Source of the DNA: Gammaproteobacteria bacterium
GTDB taxonomy: Bacteria > Pseudomonadota > Gammaproteobacteria > Eutrophobiales > Eutrophobiaceae
DNA: 64,000 bases
Assembly (NCBI GenBank): GCA_012103475.1
Contig: WLWS01000002.1
Span: 295,234-359,233, forward strand
Reading direction: 5' to 3'
The notes beneath the pieces are model-generated. The model was not told where the DNA came from and did no database searches. It saw only the letters and a list, made by a program, of their open reading frames with translations. Within the stretch, counting starts at the first letter, position 1. Every line of letters begins with the position of its first letter. Below are positions 34,845 through 44,167 of the stretch, piece by piece. The translations under genes and the position numbers were made by a program.

Positions 34845-36755
34845 ATGACGCAGAAGGGTAATAGAGGATCCGTTAGTCCAGATGAAAAATCAGGCGATGA
34901 AAACGGAATCTTTGAAATAGATAATGTCATCATTCGATTTGCCGGAGATTCGGGAGATGGTATTCAGATAACCGGCGCAATTTTCAGTCATGATTCAGCT
35001 GTTGTGGGCCATGACATCAGCACCTTACCAGATTTTCCAGCTGAAATTCGTGCGCCGGCAGGCACACTGGCTGGAGTCAGCAGTTTTCAGTTAAATTTTT
35101 CTTCCTATGATGTGCATACACCCGGTGACCGGCCTGATGTGCTGGTAGCTTTGAATCCGGCAGCTCTGAAAGTACATCTGAAAGATCTCAAGCACAGTGG
35201 GACACTAATCCTGAATCATGATGCATTCGACGCTACCGGTCTGAAAAAAGCAGGATATGAACTGGATCCCCGTAATGATGGGAGTCTCACTGGCTATCAA
35301 GTGTACGATTTTCCTATTACGAACCTGACTGTGGCGGCGGTCGAATCATCCTGGCTGAGTAAAAAGCAGGCCGAATTAAGTAAAAACATGTTCACTCTGG
35401 GGATTATTTCCTGGTTATATGATCGCTCGCTTGACGCACTGGTAGAGCGCATAGAGCAGTTGTTTTCTAAAAAGAAACCGGAACTGGCCGAAGCAAACAA
35501 ACTGGCCCTGCAGGCCGGTTTTAATTTTGCCGATACAGTGGAAGTTTTCACGGGACGATATCGGGTCAGTAAAGCGGATTTACCGCCGGGAGATTACAAG
35601 CGTATTACCGGTAATGAAGCAACTGCTCTAGGTTTCCTCGCAGCCTCAGAATTGAGCGGCAGAGATCTTTTTTATGCTTCCTATCCGATCACACCGGCAA
35701 GTGACATCCTTCATGAGTTGTCAAAATTAAGACATTTTGGTGTTCGTACTTTTCAGGCAGAAGATGAAATTGCTGCCATGGGAATGGCCCTCGGAGCAGC
35801 CTGGGGCGGTGCGCTCGGGTTGACAGGAACCAGCGGTCCCGGAGTCGCCCTGAAGTCAGAGTTTATTGGTTTAGCGGTGATGACAGAACTACCCGTCGTA
35901 ATCGCCAGTATCCAGCGTGGAGGCCCGTCAACAGGATTACCTACGAAAACTGAACAGGCTGACCTTTTACAAGCCATGTTTGGTCGCAACGGTGAATGTC
36001 CGGTCCCGATTGTTGCACCTTCAACTCCGGGAGAATGCTTTGAGATGGCGATTGAGGCCTTTCGTATTGCTATAAAATACATGACGCCGGTGTTTTTTCT
36101 TTCAGATGGCTATCTGGCAAATGGCTCTGAACCCTGGCGAATCCCGGATCAGGATGAATTACCGGATTACGAACACAATGTCTGTAGCGTGCCTGAGGAT
36201 TACGCACCTTACCAAAGAGATGCAGAAACACTCGCCAGAAGGTGGGTAGTGCCGGGTATGCCCGGGCTTGAACATAGAATCGGCGGGCTAGAAAAAGAAG
36301 ATGTCACTGGCAATGTCAGTTACGACTCAGAAAACCACGAACGTATGGTTGGAATTAGACAGGCAAAGGTTGCCGGTATCGCAAAGGATATCCCCGATCT
36401 TGTCGTTCATGGACCGCAAAAAGGCGACCTGCTTGTTTTGGGCTGGGGCAGCACGCGGGGCGCTTGTCGTCATGCAATCGAAAATGCTCAGGCCAAAGGC
36501 TATTCCGTTGCGGGTGCGCAATTACGCTATCTCAACCCATTCCCTAAAAATCTTGGGCAGGTCCTGAGTAACTTTAAATATGTTCTTGTTCCGGAACTTA
36601 ACCTTGGACAACTACGTTTGCTATTAAGAGCAGAATATCTGGTTGATATAATCGGTTTGAATAAAGTACAGGGACAACCCTTACTCACTTCCGAAGTAGA
36701 AGAGAAAATATATCAGATTCTCGATCAGAATTACCCCAGAGCGGCACAGGCCTAA
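34845..36755 (+). CDS. korA: 2-oxoacid:acceptor oxidoreductase, fused gamma-alpha subunit (KorA-like)
   Basis: Together with KorB this enzyme converts a 2-oxoacid plus CoA to an acyl-CoA and CO2, reducing ferredoxin or a similar carrier. The 636 residues begin with the gamma-type domain (IIRFAGDSGDGIQITG, about 28-43). The alpha domain follows (YPITPASDILHELSKL and TSGPGVALKSEFIGLAVMTELP), then the C-terminal transketolase-like domain. The two-subunit 2-oxoglutarate:ferredoxin type with fused gamma is found in some aerobic bacteria. GGGAG precedes the ATG. korB follows after 32 bp. The actual oxoacid (2-oxoglutarate or a branched or aromatic one) cannot be decided. Confidence 0.9.
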   Translation: MTQKGNRGSVSPDEKSGDENGIFEIDNVIIRFAGDSGDGIQITGAIFSHDSAVVGHDISTLPDFPAEIRAPAGTLAGVSSFQLNFSSYDVHTPGDRPDVLVALNPAALKVHLKDLKHSGTLILNHDAFDATGLKKAGYELDPRNDGSLTGYQVYDFPITNLTVAAVESSWLSKKQAELSKNMFTLGIISWLYDRSLDALVERIEQLFSKKKPELAEANKLALQAGFNFADTVEVFTGRYRVSKADLPPGDYKRITGNEATALGFLAASELSGRDLFYASYPITPASDILHELSKLRHFGVRTFQAEDEIAAMGMALGAAWGGALGLTGTSGPGVALKSEFIGLAVMTELPVVIASIQRGGPSTGLPTKTEQADLLQAMFGRNGECPVPIVAPSTPGECFEMAIEAFRIAIKYMTPVFFLSDGYLANGSEPWRIPDQDELPDYEHNVCSVPEDYAPYQRDAETLARRWVVPGMPGLEHRIGGLEKEDVTGNVSYDSENHERMVGIRQAKVAGIAKDIPDLVVHGPQKGDLLVLGWGSTRGACRHAIENAQAKGYSVAGAQLRYLNPFPKNLGQVLSNFKYVLVPELNLGQLRLLLRAEYLVDIIGLNKVQGQPLLTSEVEEKIYQILDQNYPRAAQA

Positions 36756-36787
36756 TTCAGCTAGAAATTTTATGATGGAGTAAAAAA

Positions 36788-37858
36788 ATGAGTGTTAAAG
36801 CCGAATCAGTAAATACCAGTAAATCGAAAGCAAGCAGTTCATACACGAAGAAAGATTTTACTTCCGATCAGAATATTCGCTGGTGTCCTGGTTGTGGTGA
36901 TTATTCAATACTGGCGCAAATGCAGCGAGTCATGCCCGAAATTTGCGAAGAAATGGATATACCAAAAGAGAATATTGTTTTTGTTTCCGGTATCGGTTGT
37001 TCAAGTCGATTTCCTTACTATATGAATAATTATGGGTTTCATACAATCCATGGTCGGGCACCGACAATCGCAACAGGACTTCGTGTATCGCGACCCGATC
37101 TACAGGTCTGGATTGTCACCGGAGATGGCGATGGTCTGAGTATTGGTGGCAACCATCTTATGCACTGTTTGCGGCGGAATATTGATGTGAAAATTCTGCT
37201 TTTCAATAATCGCATCTATGGTCTTACCAAAGGGCAATATTCACCTACCTCGGAAATGGGTAAGAAAACGAAATCCAGTCCCTTTGGCACGATAGAGAAA
37301 CCGATTAATCCACTGTCTATTGCCATCGCGTCAAAGGCGAGTTTTATTGCACGAGCGGTGGATACAGATGCCACTAATCTTCGCGATATTCTGTTGAAAA
37401 CGGCGCGGCACCGAGGCTCGGCATTTGTAGAAATTCTGCAGAATTGCAATGTCTTCAATGATAAAGCTTTCAGTTCATTTACTGATAAAACGGTCAAAGA
37501 GGACAGATTGATTTATTTAAAGGATAAAGAACCAATTACCTTTGGTAAAAATCAGGAAAAAGCATTAGCTATGGTTACGGGTGAATCAGGACTGAAAGAA
37601 GTAGGTATAGTAAACACGAATGAAGCTGATGTGGCAGATATTCTTGTTCACGATGAGTCTTCTCCCGGCACAGCTCTGGCATTTCTACTGGCACAACTTG
37701 ATGAAGCTGAATACCCGGTTCCCCTGGGAGTATTCCGGAATATTTCAAAACCTCTTTATGGAGAGCTTCTTGATGAGCAAATTACCGAAGTAACAAACCA
37801 GAAGGGTAAGGGAGAATTTTTCGAACACCTACGTTCAGGCGACATCTGGACGGTTTAG
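36788..37858 (+). CDS. korB: 2-oxoacid:acceptor oxidoreductase, TPP-binding beta subunit (KorB-like)
   Basis: This 356-residue thiamine-diphosphate subunit has RWCPGCGDYSILAQMQRV (about 32-49), GIGCSSRFPYYM, the TPP/Mg motif GDGDGLSIGGNHLMH with downstream NN, and IYGLTKGQYSPTS. TGGAG precedes the ATG. It has only one CxxC (WCPGCG), so the usual beta-subunit [4Fe-4S] ligands must include later cysteines such as Cys in EILQNCNVF. The stop overlaps the convergent hisC-like gene by 4 bp. It works with KorA. Confidence 0.9.
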   Translation: MSVKAESVNTSKSKASSSYTKKDFTSDQNIRWCPGCGDYSILAQMQRVMPEICEEMDIPKENIVFVSGIGCSSRFPYYMNNYGFHTIHGRAPTIATGLRVSRPDLQVWIVTGDGDGLSIGGNHLMHCLRRNIDVKILLFNNRIYGLTKGQYSPTSEMGKKTKSSPFGTIEKPINPLSIAIASKASFIARAVDTDATNLRDILLKTARHRGSAFVEILQNCNVFNDKAFSSFTDKTVKEDRLIYLKDKEPITFGKNQEKALAMVTGESGLKEVGIVNTNEADVADILVHDESSPGTALAFLLAQLDEAEYPVPLGVFRNISKPLYGELLDEQITEVTNQKGKGEFFEHLRSGDIWTV

Positions 37859-38961
37859 TTCATATACTCGCTGAGAGCAGTCAGTACGGCTTCATTTTCA
37901 GAGTCGAGCCCGACTGTAATTCTTAACACCTCAGCGCCGCCGCCAACTGGACGAGGTATGATGCCTCTGGATTCCAGATGACTCGCCGCGTCCTGCGCAG
38001 ACTTGCCCGTACAATTTTCGAAATTTAACAGGTAGAAGTTTGATGCACTCGGTATAACATCAAGGCCAAGGCTTTTTAAATCTTCTTCAATTCGTAACAG
38101 CCAGCGAGCCGTGTGCTCCCGGATTTTTTCAATATAAGCCTGATCTTTCACTGCGGCGATGGCGGCTGCCATAGAAGGCTGGTTTGCATTAAAGGGCGAA
38201 CGAATTCGCTGTAAAATATTAATGATATTATCCGGGCAATAGGCCCAGCCTATTCGCAGTGCCGAGAGTCCGTAAATTTTTGAAAATGTGCGAGTGACAA
38301 CAACATTTTCGAAATCATCGACAAGACTGGTGCCACTGTCATAGTCTTCGTGCGTCACGTATTCAGCATAGGCGCCATCCAGAACCAGCAGGACATGGCT
38401 GGGTAAACCGGCCTGGATTTCCCTGATTTCAGATTTGCTTAAGTAAGTACCTGTAGGGTTGTTCGGATTAGCCAGAGTGACCATTCGAGTTCGATCAGTG
38501 ACCTTACTTAACAGATCGTCGACCCTTGTTTTAAACGAATCTTCTTCTGCTAGTACAAGCTTGGCGCCCTGAATTTTGGCGTAAAGAGCACACATAACGA
38601 AGTGATTCGTGCTGAGTATGATTTCGTCGCCGCTTGAGAGATAACTGCGATAGATAAGATCAAGAATTTCATCGCTACCATTGCCACATATAATTTTGTT
38701 TTCATCGAGTTGATAAACTTCGGCTATTGCCTGTCTGAGAGCAAACTGGGAACCATCCGGGTAGCGATGCAGAGTCGAAGCACATGACTGGTAAGCATCT
38801 ATAGCAGCAGGACTGGGTCCAAAGGACGACTCGTTGCTGGATAATTTGATGATTTCTTCTTTGCCGGGCAGGCTGCTTTTTCCCTGAACGTAAGGTGCAA
38901 TATCGAGGATTTCCTTACGGGCCTGAGGATGTGGTTTCAAATTCTCTGGTTTGGCGGACAT
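37855..38961 (-). CDS. Histidinol-phosphate aminotransferase-type PLP enzyme
   Basis: This 368-residue cytoplasmic fold-type I aminotransferase is of the HisC family, which in histidine synthesis converts imidazole-acetol phosphate to histidinol phosphate. NPNNPTGTYL, LVLDGAYAEY with the PLP-ring Asp, and RTFSKIYGLSALRIGWAY with the Schiff-base Lys are all intact. No other his gene is near. Two Tat-exported relatives occur at 44168 and 48738, so it may serve a catabolic transamination instead. It is divergent from the DUF819 gene. Confidence 0.85.
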   Translation of the reverse strand: MSAKPENLKPHPQARKEILDIAPYVQGKSSLPGKEEIIKLSSNESSFGPSPAAIDAYQSCASTLHRYPDGSQFALRQAIAEVYQLDENKIICGNGSDEILDLIYRSYLSSGDEIILSTNHFVMCALYAKIQGAKLVLAEEDSFKTRVDDLLSKVTDRTRMVTLANPNNPTGTYLSKSEIREIQAGLPSHVLLVLDGAYAEYVTHEDYDSGTSLVDDFENVVVTRTFSKIYGLSALRIGWAYCPDNIINILQRIRSPFNANQPSMAAAIAAVKDQAYIEKIREHTARWLLRIEEDLKSLGLDVIPSASNFYLLNFENCTGKSAQDAASHLESRGIIPRPVGGGAEVLRITVGLDSENEAVLTALSEYMN

Positions 38962-38994
38962 GAATTGTTACTCTGCTGGTTAAATCTAAAAAGA

Positions 38995-39010
38995 AGTTTA
39001 ATCTTAAACT
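38995..39010. promoter_or_regulatory. Inverted repeat between hisC-like and DUF819 genes
   Basis: AGTTTAA-TC-TTAAACT is a perfect 7+7 dyad in the 150-bp divergent region, 34 bp from the aminotransferase start. MarR-type operators have this size, and a MarR gene lies about 1.2 kb away, so it could be that regulator's site. Confidence 0.35.
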
Positions 39011-39111
39011 AATCCACTGTAAGATCAAATCAATTCAATGAGATGCCAGAGAATTTACCTTTAGCAGTAAAAGGCATCCTGCAGATATTTAGCGTCAAAG
39101 GGGTGAAAAAT

Positions 39112-40245
39112 ATGGCACTGATTGCTGACGATAATGTACTTGCTCTGGGGGCCGTAATATTCGCAATTGCGTGGCTTGGATTCTGGATTGACACAAAAGA
39201 AATCGGTAAAAAGATTTCCGGCGTGGTCTGGGTCTTGACTGCCGGTATGGCACTTTCCAATTTTCATCTGATCCCCTTCAAAAGCCCGGTGTATGATTTC
39301 GTTGGGGGTACGCTGATCCCTTTAGCAATACCAATGCTTTTATTCAAAGCTGATTTGCGCAAAATATTTTCCGAAAGCGGCAAGGTGATGCTGGTATTCC
39401 TTGTAGCCAGTACTGCAACAATTATTGGTGCAATACTTGGTTTTTATTTAATGGATCTTGGCGAAATCGGCCCCAAAGTAGCGGGTGTTTATACCGGAGG
39501 CTATATCGGTGGGGCTGTTAATTCCCTCGCAGTCTCACAGGCGGTCGAAATGACGACTGAAGAATTCAGTGTTGCTATCGCAGGAAGCTCTCAGGTAAGT
39601 AACCTGGCCTTATTGATGCTCATTGCCATCCCTTCTATCCCGATGATAGTTCGTTTTATTCCCTCCGCTGTAATTGATAACATCGCCACGGGCGGTGGCA
39701 GGCACGAAGCTGAGGCTGCTTATGAGCCTTTTCATCTGACCCATGTCAGCGCGGCTATTGCGGTTAGTTTTGCAATATGCGCTATTTCACAATATCTAGG
39801 TGAAATTCTCGGCATGCAACAGTACAACATATTGATAATTACTGTTTTGACACTGATTATTGCCAATCTGTTCCCAAAAGCTTTTGCTAATTTAAAAGGC
39901 GATTTTATAATTGGCATGTTGCTGATGTATCTTTTTTTCGCGGTAGTTGGTGCTGGTACAAATGCGACTATATTTCTATCAGAAGCGCTTTATTTGTTTT
40001 TTTACGGGATGATTATCATAGTTACCCATCTGACTATAGTTTTACTGTTTGCAAAAATATTCAAAGTTGATCTTGCAGATGCGATTGTCGCCTCGGGAGC
40101 AGCGTTGGTCGGCCCGGCAGTGACCGCGGCGATAGCAATATCACGCGGCTGGCGGGATTTAATTACACCAGGGATTATGTGTGGCATATTTGGATATGCC
40201 ATTGCGACTTTTATAGGAGTGGCAGTGACAAAAATCTTGTCTTGA
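39112..40245 (+). CDS. DUF819 family integral membrane protein
   Basis: This 377-residue protein has roughly ten hydrophobic spans and the DUF819 features VYTGGYIGGAVNSLAVSQAV, which follows a Gly/Asn-rich re-entrant-like loop, and ASGAALVGPAVTAAIAISRGW near the C-terminus. The family is related to sodium/solute carriers and is thought to be a transporter, but no substrate is proven. The start at 39112 is preferred because AAGGGGTG lies just upstream; an in-frame ATG at 39043 has no site and would add 23 polar residues. A MarR-type regulator gene follows after 35 bp. Confidence 0.8.
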   Translation: MALIADDNVLALGAVIFAIAWLGFWIDTKEIGKKISGVVWVLTAGMALSNFHLIPFKSPVYDFVGGTLIPLAIPMLLFKADLRKIFSESGKVMLVFLVASTATIIGAILGFYLMDLGEIGPKVAGVYTGGYIGGAVNSLAVSQAVEMTTEEFSVAIAGSSQVSNLALLMLIAIPSIPMIVRFIPSAVIDNIATGGGRHEAEAAYEPFHLTHVSAAIAVSFAICAISQYLGEILGMQQYNILIITVLTLIIANLFPKAFANLKGDFIIGMLLMYLFFAVVGAGTNATIFLSEALYLFFYGMIIIVTHLTIVLLFAKIFKVDLADAIVASGAALVGPAVTAAIAISRGWRDLITPGIMCGIFGYAIATFIGVAVTKILS

Positions 40246-40280
40246 TACTTATGGATAATTTGGTTTATCGGAATTCCTAA

Positions 40281-40778
40281 ATGACTGATCGTCTTAAAAT
40301 TGTTGAACAAAAACTTGAACACATTCCCAGTGATAAGGAAGGACTGCGTCTGTGGCTCAGGATCGTGTCCTGTACACAAATGGTTGAGCAGGAGATACGC
40401 GCAATGTTGCGTGATAAATTTGACACTACACTACCCCGGTTTGAATTACTTTCAGCCCTGGACAGGGTCCCCGATGGTCTGAGTATGGGGGAATTGTCAA
40501 GCTGGTTAATGGTGACTAAAGGCAATGTGACGGGCATAGCAGAAAGACTTTCAGAAGATGGTTTTATTAAAAGAAACCCAACGCCAACTGATCGCCGCTC
40601 TTTTTGTGTGACTTTAACGCCGAAAGGTAAAAAGCTCTATGCACAAATGGAAGAGGAGTATGAGCAATTACTGAACAAACTCTTTTCCGATGTTTCGCTG
40701 GATGACAGTGATACTTTTACTGGAGTACTCTCCAAAGTTAAGGAAGTAGTCGAAGATATACGAGAGCAAGACGTTTGA
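40281..40778 (+). CDS. MarR-family transcriptional regulator
   Basis: This 165-residue winged-helix regulator shows the core MarR pattern: LPRFELLSALDRVPDGLSMGELSSWLMVTKGNVTGIAERLSEDGFIKR and then DRRSFCVTLTPKGKKLY. A dimerisation helix lies on each side. MarR proteins usually repress nearby genes and release on binding an aromatic or other small ligand. It sits between a DUF819 carrier and a secreted MBL protein plus NhaC antiporter on the same strand, so these are the likely targets. Confidence 0.9.
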   Translation: MTDRLKIVEQKLEHIPSDKEGLRLWLRIVSCTQMVEQEIRAMLRDKFDTTLPRFELLSALDRVPDGLSMGELSSWLMVTKGNVTGIAERLSEDGFIKRNPTPTDRRSFCVTLTPKGKKLYAQMEEEYEQLLNKLFSDVSLDDSDTFTGVLSKVKEVVEDIREQDV

Positions 40779-40799
40779 AACATTGAAGCTGGATTATTT

Positions 40800-41825
40800 A
40801 TGCTGAATAAAACCCTACTAATCTTCCTGCTCTTGCTCCAGTCAGATCTGGCTGTCAGCGAGACTCTGGCAGTGTCGAAAAATAAAAGTGATGCAATTGT
40901 TCTGACATTTCTTGGTACAGGGGCTCCCCGGCCATCCTTTGAACGTTACGGCCCCTCAATTCTGGTAGAAGCCGGCGAAAATAAAATACTGGTTGATGCA
41001 GGTTCGGGAATGAGGGAACGTATTTTTGAGGTTGGCGGGTTTCCCTTGTTGACCAGCATTGATACATTTCTTATTACTCATTTGCATTTTGATCATACGA
41101 TCAGTATTCCAGGTTTGTGGCTGAGTGGTTGGCTATACGGTCGACGTATACCTATGAATGTATACGGGCCTTCCGGAACCGAGAAAATGATGGAACATAT
41201 GCGTAAGGCATATCAATGGGATATTGATTACAGGGGCATCGTAGGTGTTCCTCTGCAAGGATCTAAGCTGACTGCACAGGATTTGAACGCAGGAGAAATT
41301 ATCAAAGTTGGTAGCCTGAAAATCACCGCCTTTGCAGTTGAACATATGCCAGTTAATATACAAAGTGGCAAATCGCTGGGATTACGCGGGGACACTTTGG
41401 GTTTTCGTATAGACTATAAAAACCGTTCAGTCGTATTTTCCGGTGATACCCGTTCGACAGACAAGAGCAAGTTAATTGAGTTCGGTAAAGACGTTGACGT
41501 GTTAATCCACGAGGTTCAGGTACCTTCACCCGGGAATAGCAAAGAGGCAAAACTTGCCAATGTCAGTCTTTCCGTGCATTCAACACCTGAGCAGACAGCT
41601 TATATACTTTCCAGAACAAAGCCGCGACTGGCTGTGTATTCTCATATCATTCCACCGGGAACTACTGAAAGACAATTGATTGAGGCAACCCGGCCTTTTT
41701 ACGAAGGGCCGCTTACGGTTGCTCACGATTTCATGAAAATAACAATTAGTGACGAAATAGATATTGAAACTGTGGAGCGAATTGGCAAACAGAGTTTTGA
41801 AGATTCTAATGTGCTTGATGATTAA
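40800..41825 (+). CDS. Secreted MBL-fold hydrolase (RNase Z/arylsulfatase-like)
   Basis: This 341-residue exported protein has a signal peptide (about 1-20) followed by the RNase Z/AtsA-like MBL domain: VLTFLGTGAPRPSFERYGPS, the zinc motif THLHFDHTISI, VVFSGDTRSTD with the bridging Asp, and YSHIIPPG with a late His. Exported members of this group act on sulfate esters, phosphodiesters or lactones, not tRNA. It starts 21 bp after the MarR gene and is followed after 33 bp by an NhaC carrier. Confidence 0.85.
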   Translation: MLNKTLLIFLLLLQSDLAVSETLAVSKNKSDAIVLTFLGTGAPRPSFERYGPSILVEAGENKILVDAGSGMRERIFEVGGFPLLTSIDTFLITHLHFDHTISIPGLWLSGWLYGRRIPMNVYGPSGTEKMMEHMRKAYQWDIDYRGIVGVPLQGSKLTAQDLNAGEIIKVGSLKITAFAVEHMPVNIQSGKSLGLRGDTLGFRIDYKNRSVVFSGDTRSTDKSKLIEFGKDVDVLIHEVQVPSPGNSKEAKLANVSLSVHSTPEQTAYILSRTKPRLAVYSHIIPPGTTERQLIEATRPFYEGPLTVAHDFMKITISDEIDIETVERIGKQSFEDSNVLDD

Positions 41826-41858
41826 AACTATTCAAAAGTTTTTGAGAAAATAATAGTC

Positions 41859-43253
41859 ATGACAAATGAGAAGACAGTTGAGTATTACGGGGGAATAGCA
41901 GGGGCACTATTGCCTCCCTTTATTTTTATCAGTGGGGTTATTACTCTGTCTGTACTCGGGGCGCCAGATGAAAGAGGTTTCTGGCCAATTTTGATTTTGG
42001 CGCTAAGCGTAGGCTTAGTGCTGGCAAAGAACAAAGAAGCATTCAGCGATTCTCTGCTGGAAGGAATGTCACAGCCCGTGGTGATGATAATGATCACCGC
42101 ATGGATGCTGGCATCGACTATTGGCGTTCTGATGGGGATATCCGGTTTTGTCGAAGCGCTCACCTGGCTGGCGAATCAACTCAATCTCGGACATACAGTC
42201 TTTGTTATTGTTGCGTTTTTTGTTTGTGTGTTAGTGTCAGTTTCTACGGGTTCGAGTTTCGGTACTATTTTGATATGTGGACCCTTGTTGTTTCCAGTTG
42301 GTGGTTTGCTAGGTGTTCATCTGCCGACAATGGCCGGGGCTATTATAGGTGGAGCCACATTTGGTGATTGCATTGCGCCTGTCTCGGATACAACTATTGC
42401 CAGTGCGCTAAGTCAGGATGCGGATATCGGGGGAACTGTAAAAACCAGATTAAAATATGTGATTCCGGCGGCTATTATTGCCTTGATCATGTATGCAACA
42501 AGTACAATCACCCGTTCAGGTGAGTTGTTGCAATTGCCTCCACAGGTCGAGGCCAGACCATTGGCCTTAGTAATGATTATTGTGCCTATGGTTATTATTT
42601 ATTTGCTGCTCAAGAAAAAACATCTGTTTCACGGGCTATTTGCCGGTCTGATTACGGGTGTAATAACAGCGCTCGTCTTCGGGCTGTTGCCTCCGGGGAA
42701 ACTGCTTTCACTGGATTTGGAACATTACCGTGCAACCAGTTTTGTAATTGATGGTATTAATCGTGCGGTTGGCATAAGTTTTTTTACCATTCTCCTTATG
42801 GGGCTGGTTTCATCGGTTAAGGCCAGTGGTTTATTGCAGAAGCTGGCAGACTTCTCATCTCAAAAAATTGAAACTGCAAAACAGGCTGAAACCTGGATTG
42901 CCGGATCAGTTTCTGCAACGGTTTTAGTTACTGCGCATTCCGTAGTAGCAATATTGACTGCAAGTGAATTTGTGCGTCAGGCGGGCGAGCAAATGGCAAT
43001 AAATAAATACCGACGAGCAAACCTGATGGGTCTGGTGGTTTGTACATTTCCTTTCATACTGCCATATTTCATTCCGGTGATACTCATGGCCAATGCCACA
43101 CAATCTGGCGCGGAATTTAATATTCCAGCGATAAGTCCTCTGGACGTCGGTTTGCATAACTTTTTCAGTTGGGCTTTGATGGTTGTAACATTATTTGCAA
43201 TTGCAAGCGGTTACGGTCGAAATAGTGCGCCAACTGAGAATCAGAGTGCGTAA
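41859..43253 (+). CDS. NhaC-family Na+/H+ antiporter-like carrier, copy 1
   Basis: This 464-residue membrane protein has about 11 spans and NhaC-type motifs, such as STGSSFGTILICGPLLFPVGG and the charged GGATFGDCIAPVSDTTIAS in mid-protein. NhaC-like carriers exchange sodium for protons or for organic anions. It is distantly related to the copy at 56127. It lies in the MarR-MBL gene run and ends 13 bp inside the convergent RraA gene. Uptake of a substrate in exchange for Na+ is possible. Confidence 0.87.
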   Translation: MTNEKTVEYYGGIAGALLPPFIFISGVITLSVLGAPDERGFWPILILALSVGLVLAKNKEAFSDSLLEGMSQPVVMIMITAWMLASTIGVLMGISGFVEALTWLANQLNLGHTVFVIVAFFVCVLVSVSTGSSFGTILICGPLLFPVGGLLGVHLPTMAGAIIGGATFGDCIAPVSDTTIASALSQDADIGGTVKTRLKYVIPAAIIALIMYATSTITRSGELLQLPPQVEARPLALVMIIVPMVIIYLLLKKKHLFHGLFAGLITGVITALVFGLLPPGKLLSLDLEHYRATSFVIDGINRAVGISFFTILLMGLVSSVKASGLLQKLADFSSQKIETAKQAETWIAGSVSATVLVTAHSVVAILTASEFVRQAGEQMAINKYRRANLMGLVVCTFPFILPYFIPVILMANATQSGAEFNIPAISPLDVGLHNFFSWALMVVTLFAIASGYGRNSAPTENQSA

Positions 43254-43996
43254 GCTTTTTCCAAGGATTCACCCGCGTCGATTTTCTCCCTCATTTCCAT
43301 TTCATGCTTTGTTCTGGCCTGAAGACTCTTGTCGAGTTCGTGAATCAAGGCCTTCGGAATTACAATAATGCCATCCTTGTCTGCGGCAAGAAGATCACCC
43401 GGGTTAACTTCCACACCAGCGCAAACCACAGGAACATTAGCAGCTACCGGCCGAATAATGTTTCCAGGTCCGTAAGGTACGGCACCTTTAGCAAAAACAG
43501 GAAAACCCATTTCCTGTATTGATTGAATATCCCGGCAACCGCTATCGGTTATGGCTCCGACGAGACCATTGCGTAAGCAAGCCCGGGCAATGACGTCACC
43601 GAACATGCTTAGTATTTCATCGGTACCACTGGCGATAACCCAGAATGACCCCGGTAATGCATTATCAAGTGGTCTGAAAACAAAACGGCGTATGTCAGCA
43701 GATCTTCCTTTTTCGTGTGCCAATTCCCACTTGCACGTGACTGCCGGGCCGATGACGGTTTTACCGGTATAGACCAGTGCTTGAATGTCGGTATTCATCA
43801 CAAGTTTTTTTGGATCCTGACCAATTTTCCGTAACGCATCTGTTATGAAGCTAACGCTGGCATTAACCGTTTTCGAAAAAGGGGAAGAGGTCGCAGGTGC
43901 AGAATTGGCAAGAGTGGTCATGCCGGACAGGGCCGCAAGGGTACCACTGGCACCAATAAATGATCTGCGAGATAAGGCCGATGTGTGATTTTTCAT
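43241..43996 (-). CDS. Tat-exported RraA/demethylmenaquinone methyltransferase-like protein
   Basis: This 251-residue protein has a Tat signal (SRRSFIGASGTLAALSG, then ANSA) followed by an RraA-fold domain: VIGPAVTCKWELAHEKG, RACLRNGLVGAITDSGCRDI with the metal-site GxxxDxxxRD pattern, and GDLLAADKDGIIVIP. RraA-fold proteins include 4-hydroxy-4-methyl-2-oxoglutarate aldolases and regulators of RNase E; a periplasmic version should be an enzyme, probably an aldolase or decarboxylase. GGAG lies before the ATG. It is divergent from a Tat-exported aminotransferase across a 170-bp region with a 16-bp palindrome. Confidence 0.85.
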   Translation of the reverse strand: MKNHTSALSRRSFIGASGTLAALSGMTTLANSAPATSSPFSKTVNASVSFITDALRKIGQDPKKLVMNTDIQALVYTGKTVIGPAVTCKWELAHEKGRSADIRRFVFRPLDNALPGSFWVIASGTDEILSMFGDVIARACLRNGLVGAITDSGCRDIQSIQEMGFPVFAKGAVPYGPGNIIRPVAANVPVVCAGVEVNPGDLLAADKDGIIVIPKALIHELDKSLQARTKHEMEMREKIDAGESLEKAYAL

Positions 43997-44078
43997 CGTT
44001 TGTTCTCCGTGATGGCAATGACTTGAAAACAGGGATAATCACTTTATCTATTTTTTAATACTAATTTTTTATTTAGAT

Positions 44079-44094
44079 TAGGGTAGCTACCCTA
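44079..44094. promoter_or_regulatory. Perfect 16-bp palindromic operator candidate (site 1)
   Basis: TAGGGTAGCTACCCTA is a perfect palindrome 74 bp before the aminotransferase start and 83 bp before the RraA start. Its extended form matches site 2 at 45908 when one strand is reversed: both read AGATTAGGGT, three variable bases, TACCCTA. This suggests one dimeric regulator. Confidence 0.6.
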
Positions 44095-44167
44095 CGAGCA
44101 TTTGGACAAGTGACGCTTATGCCTGCTATTTTCATTCAAATTGATAACAGTTCCACAGGAGTTGTCT

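Noticed and set aside
40250..40275. GATAA-N6-TTATC dyad before the MarR gene
   Set aside because: Short A/T-rich arms; orientation differs from the korA dyad, so no shared motif can be claimed.
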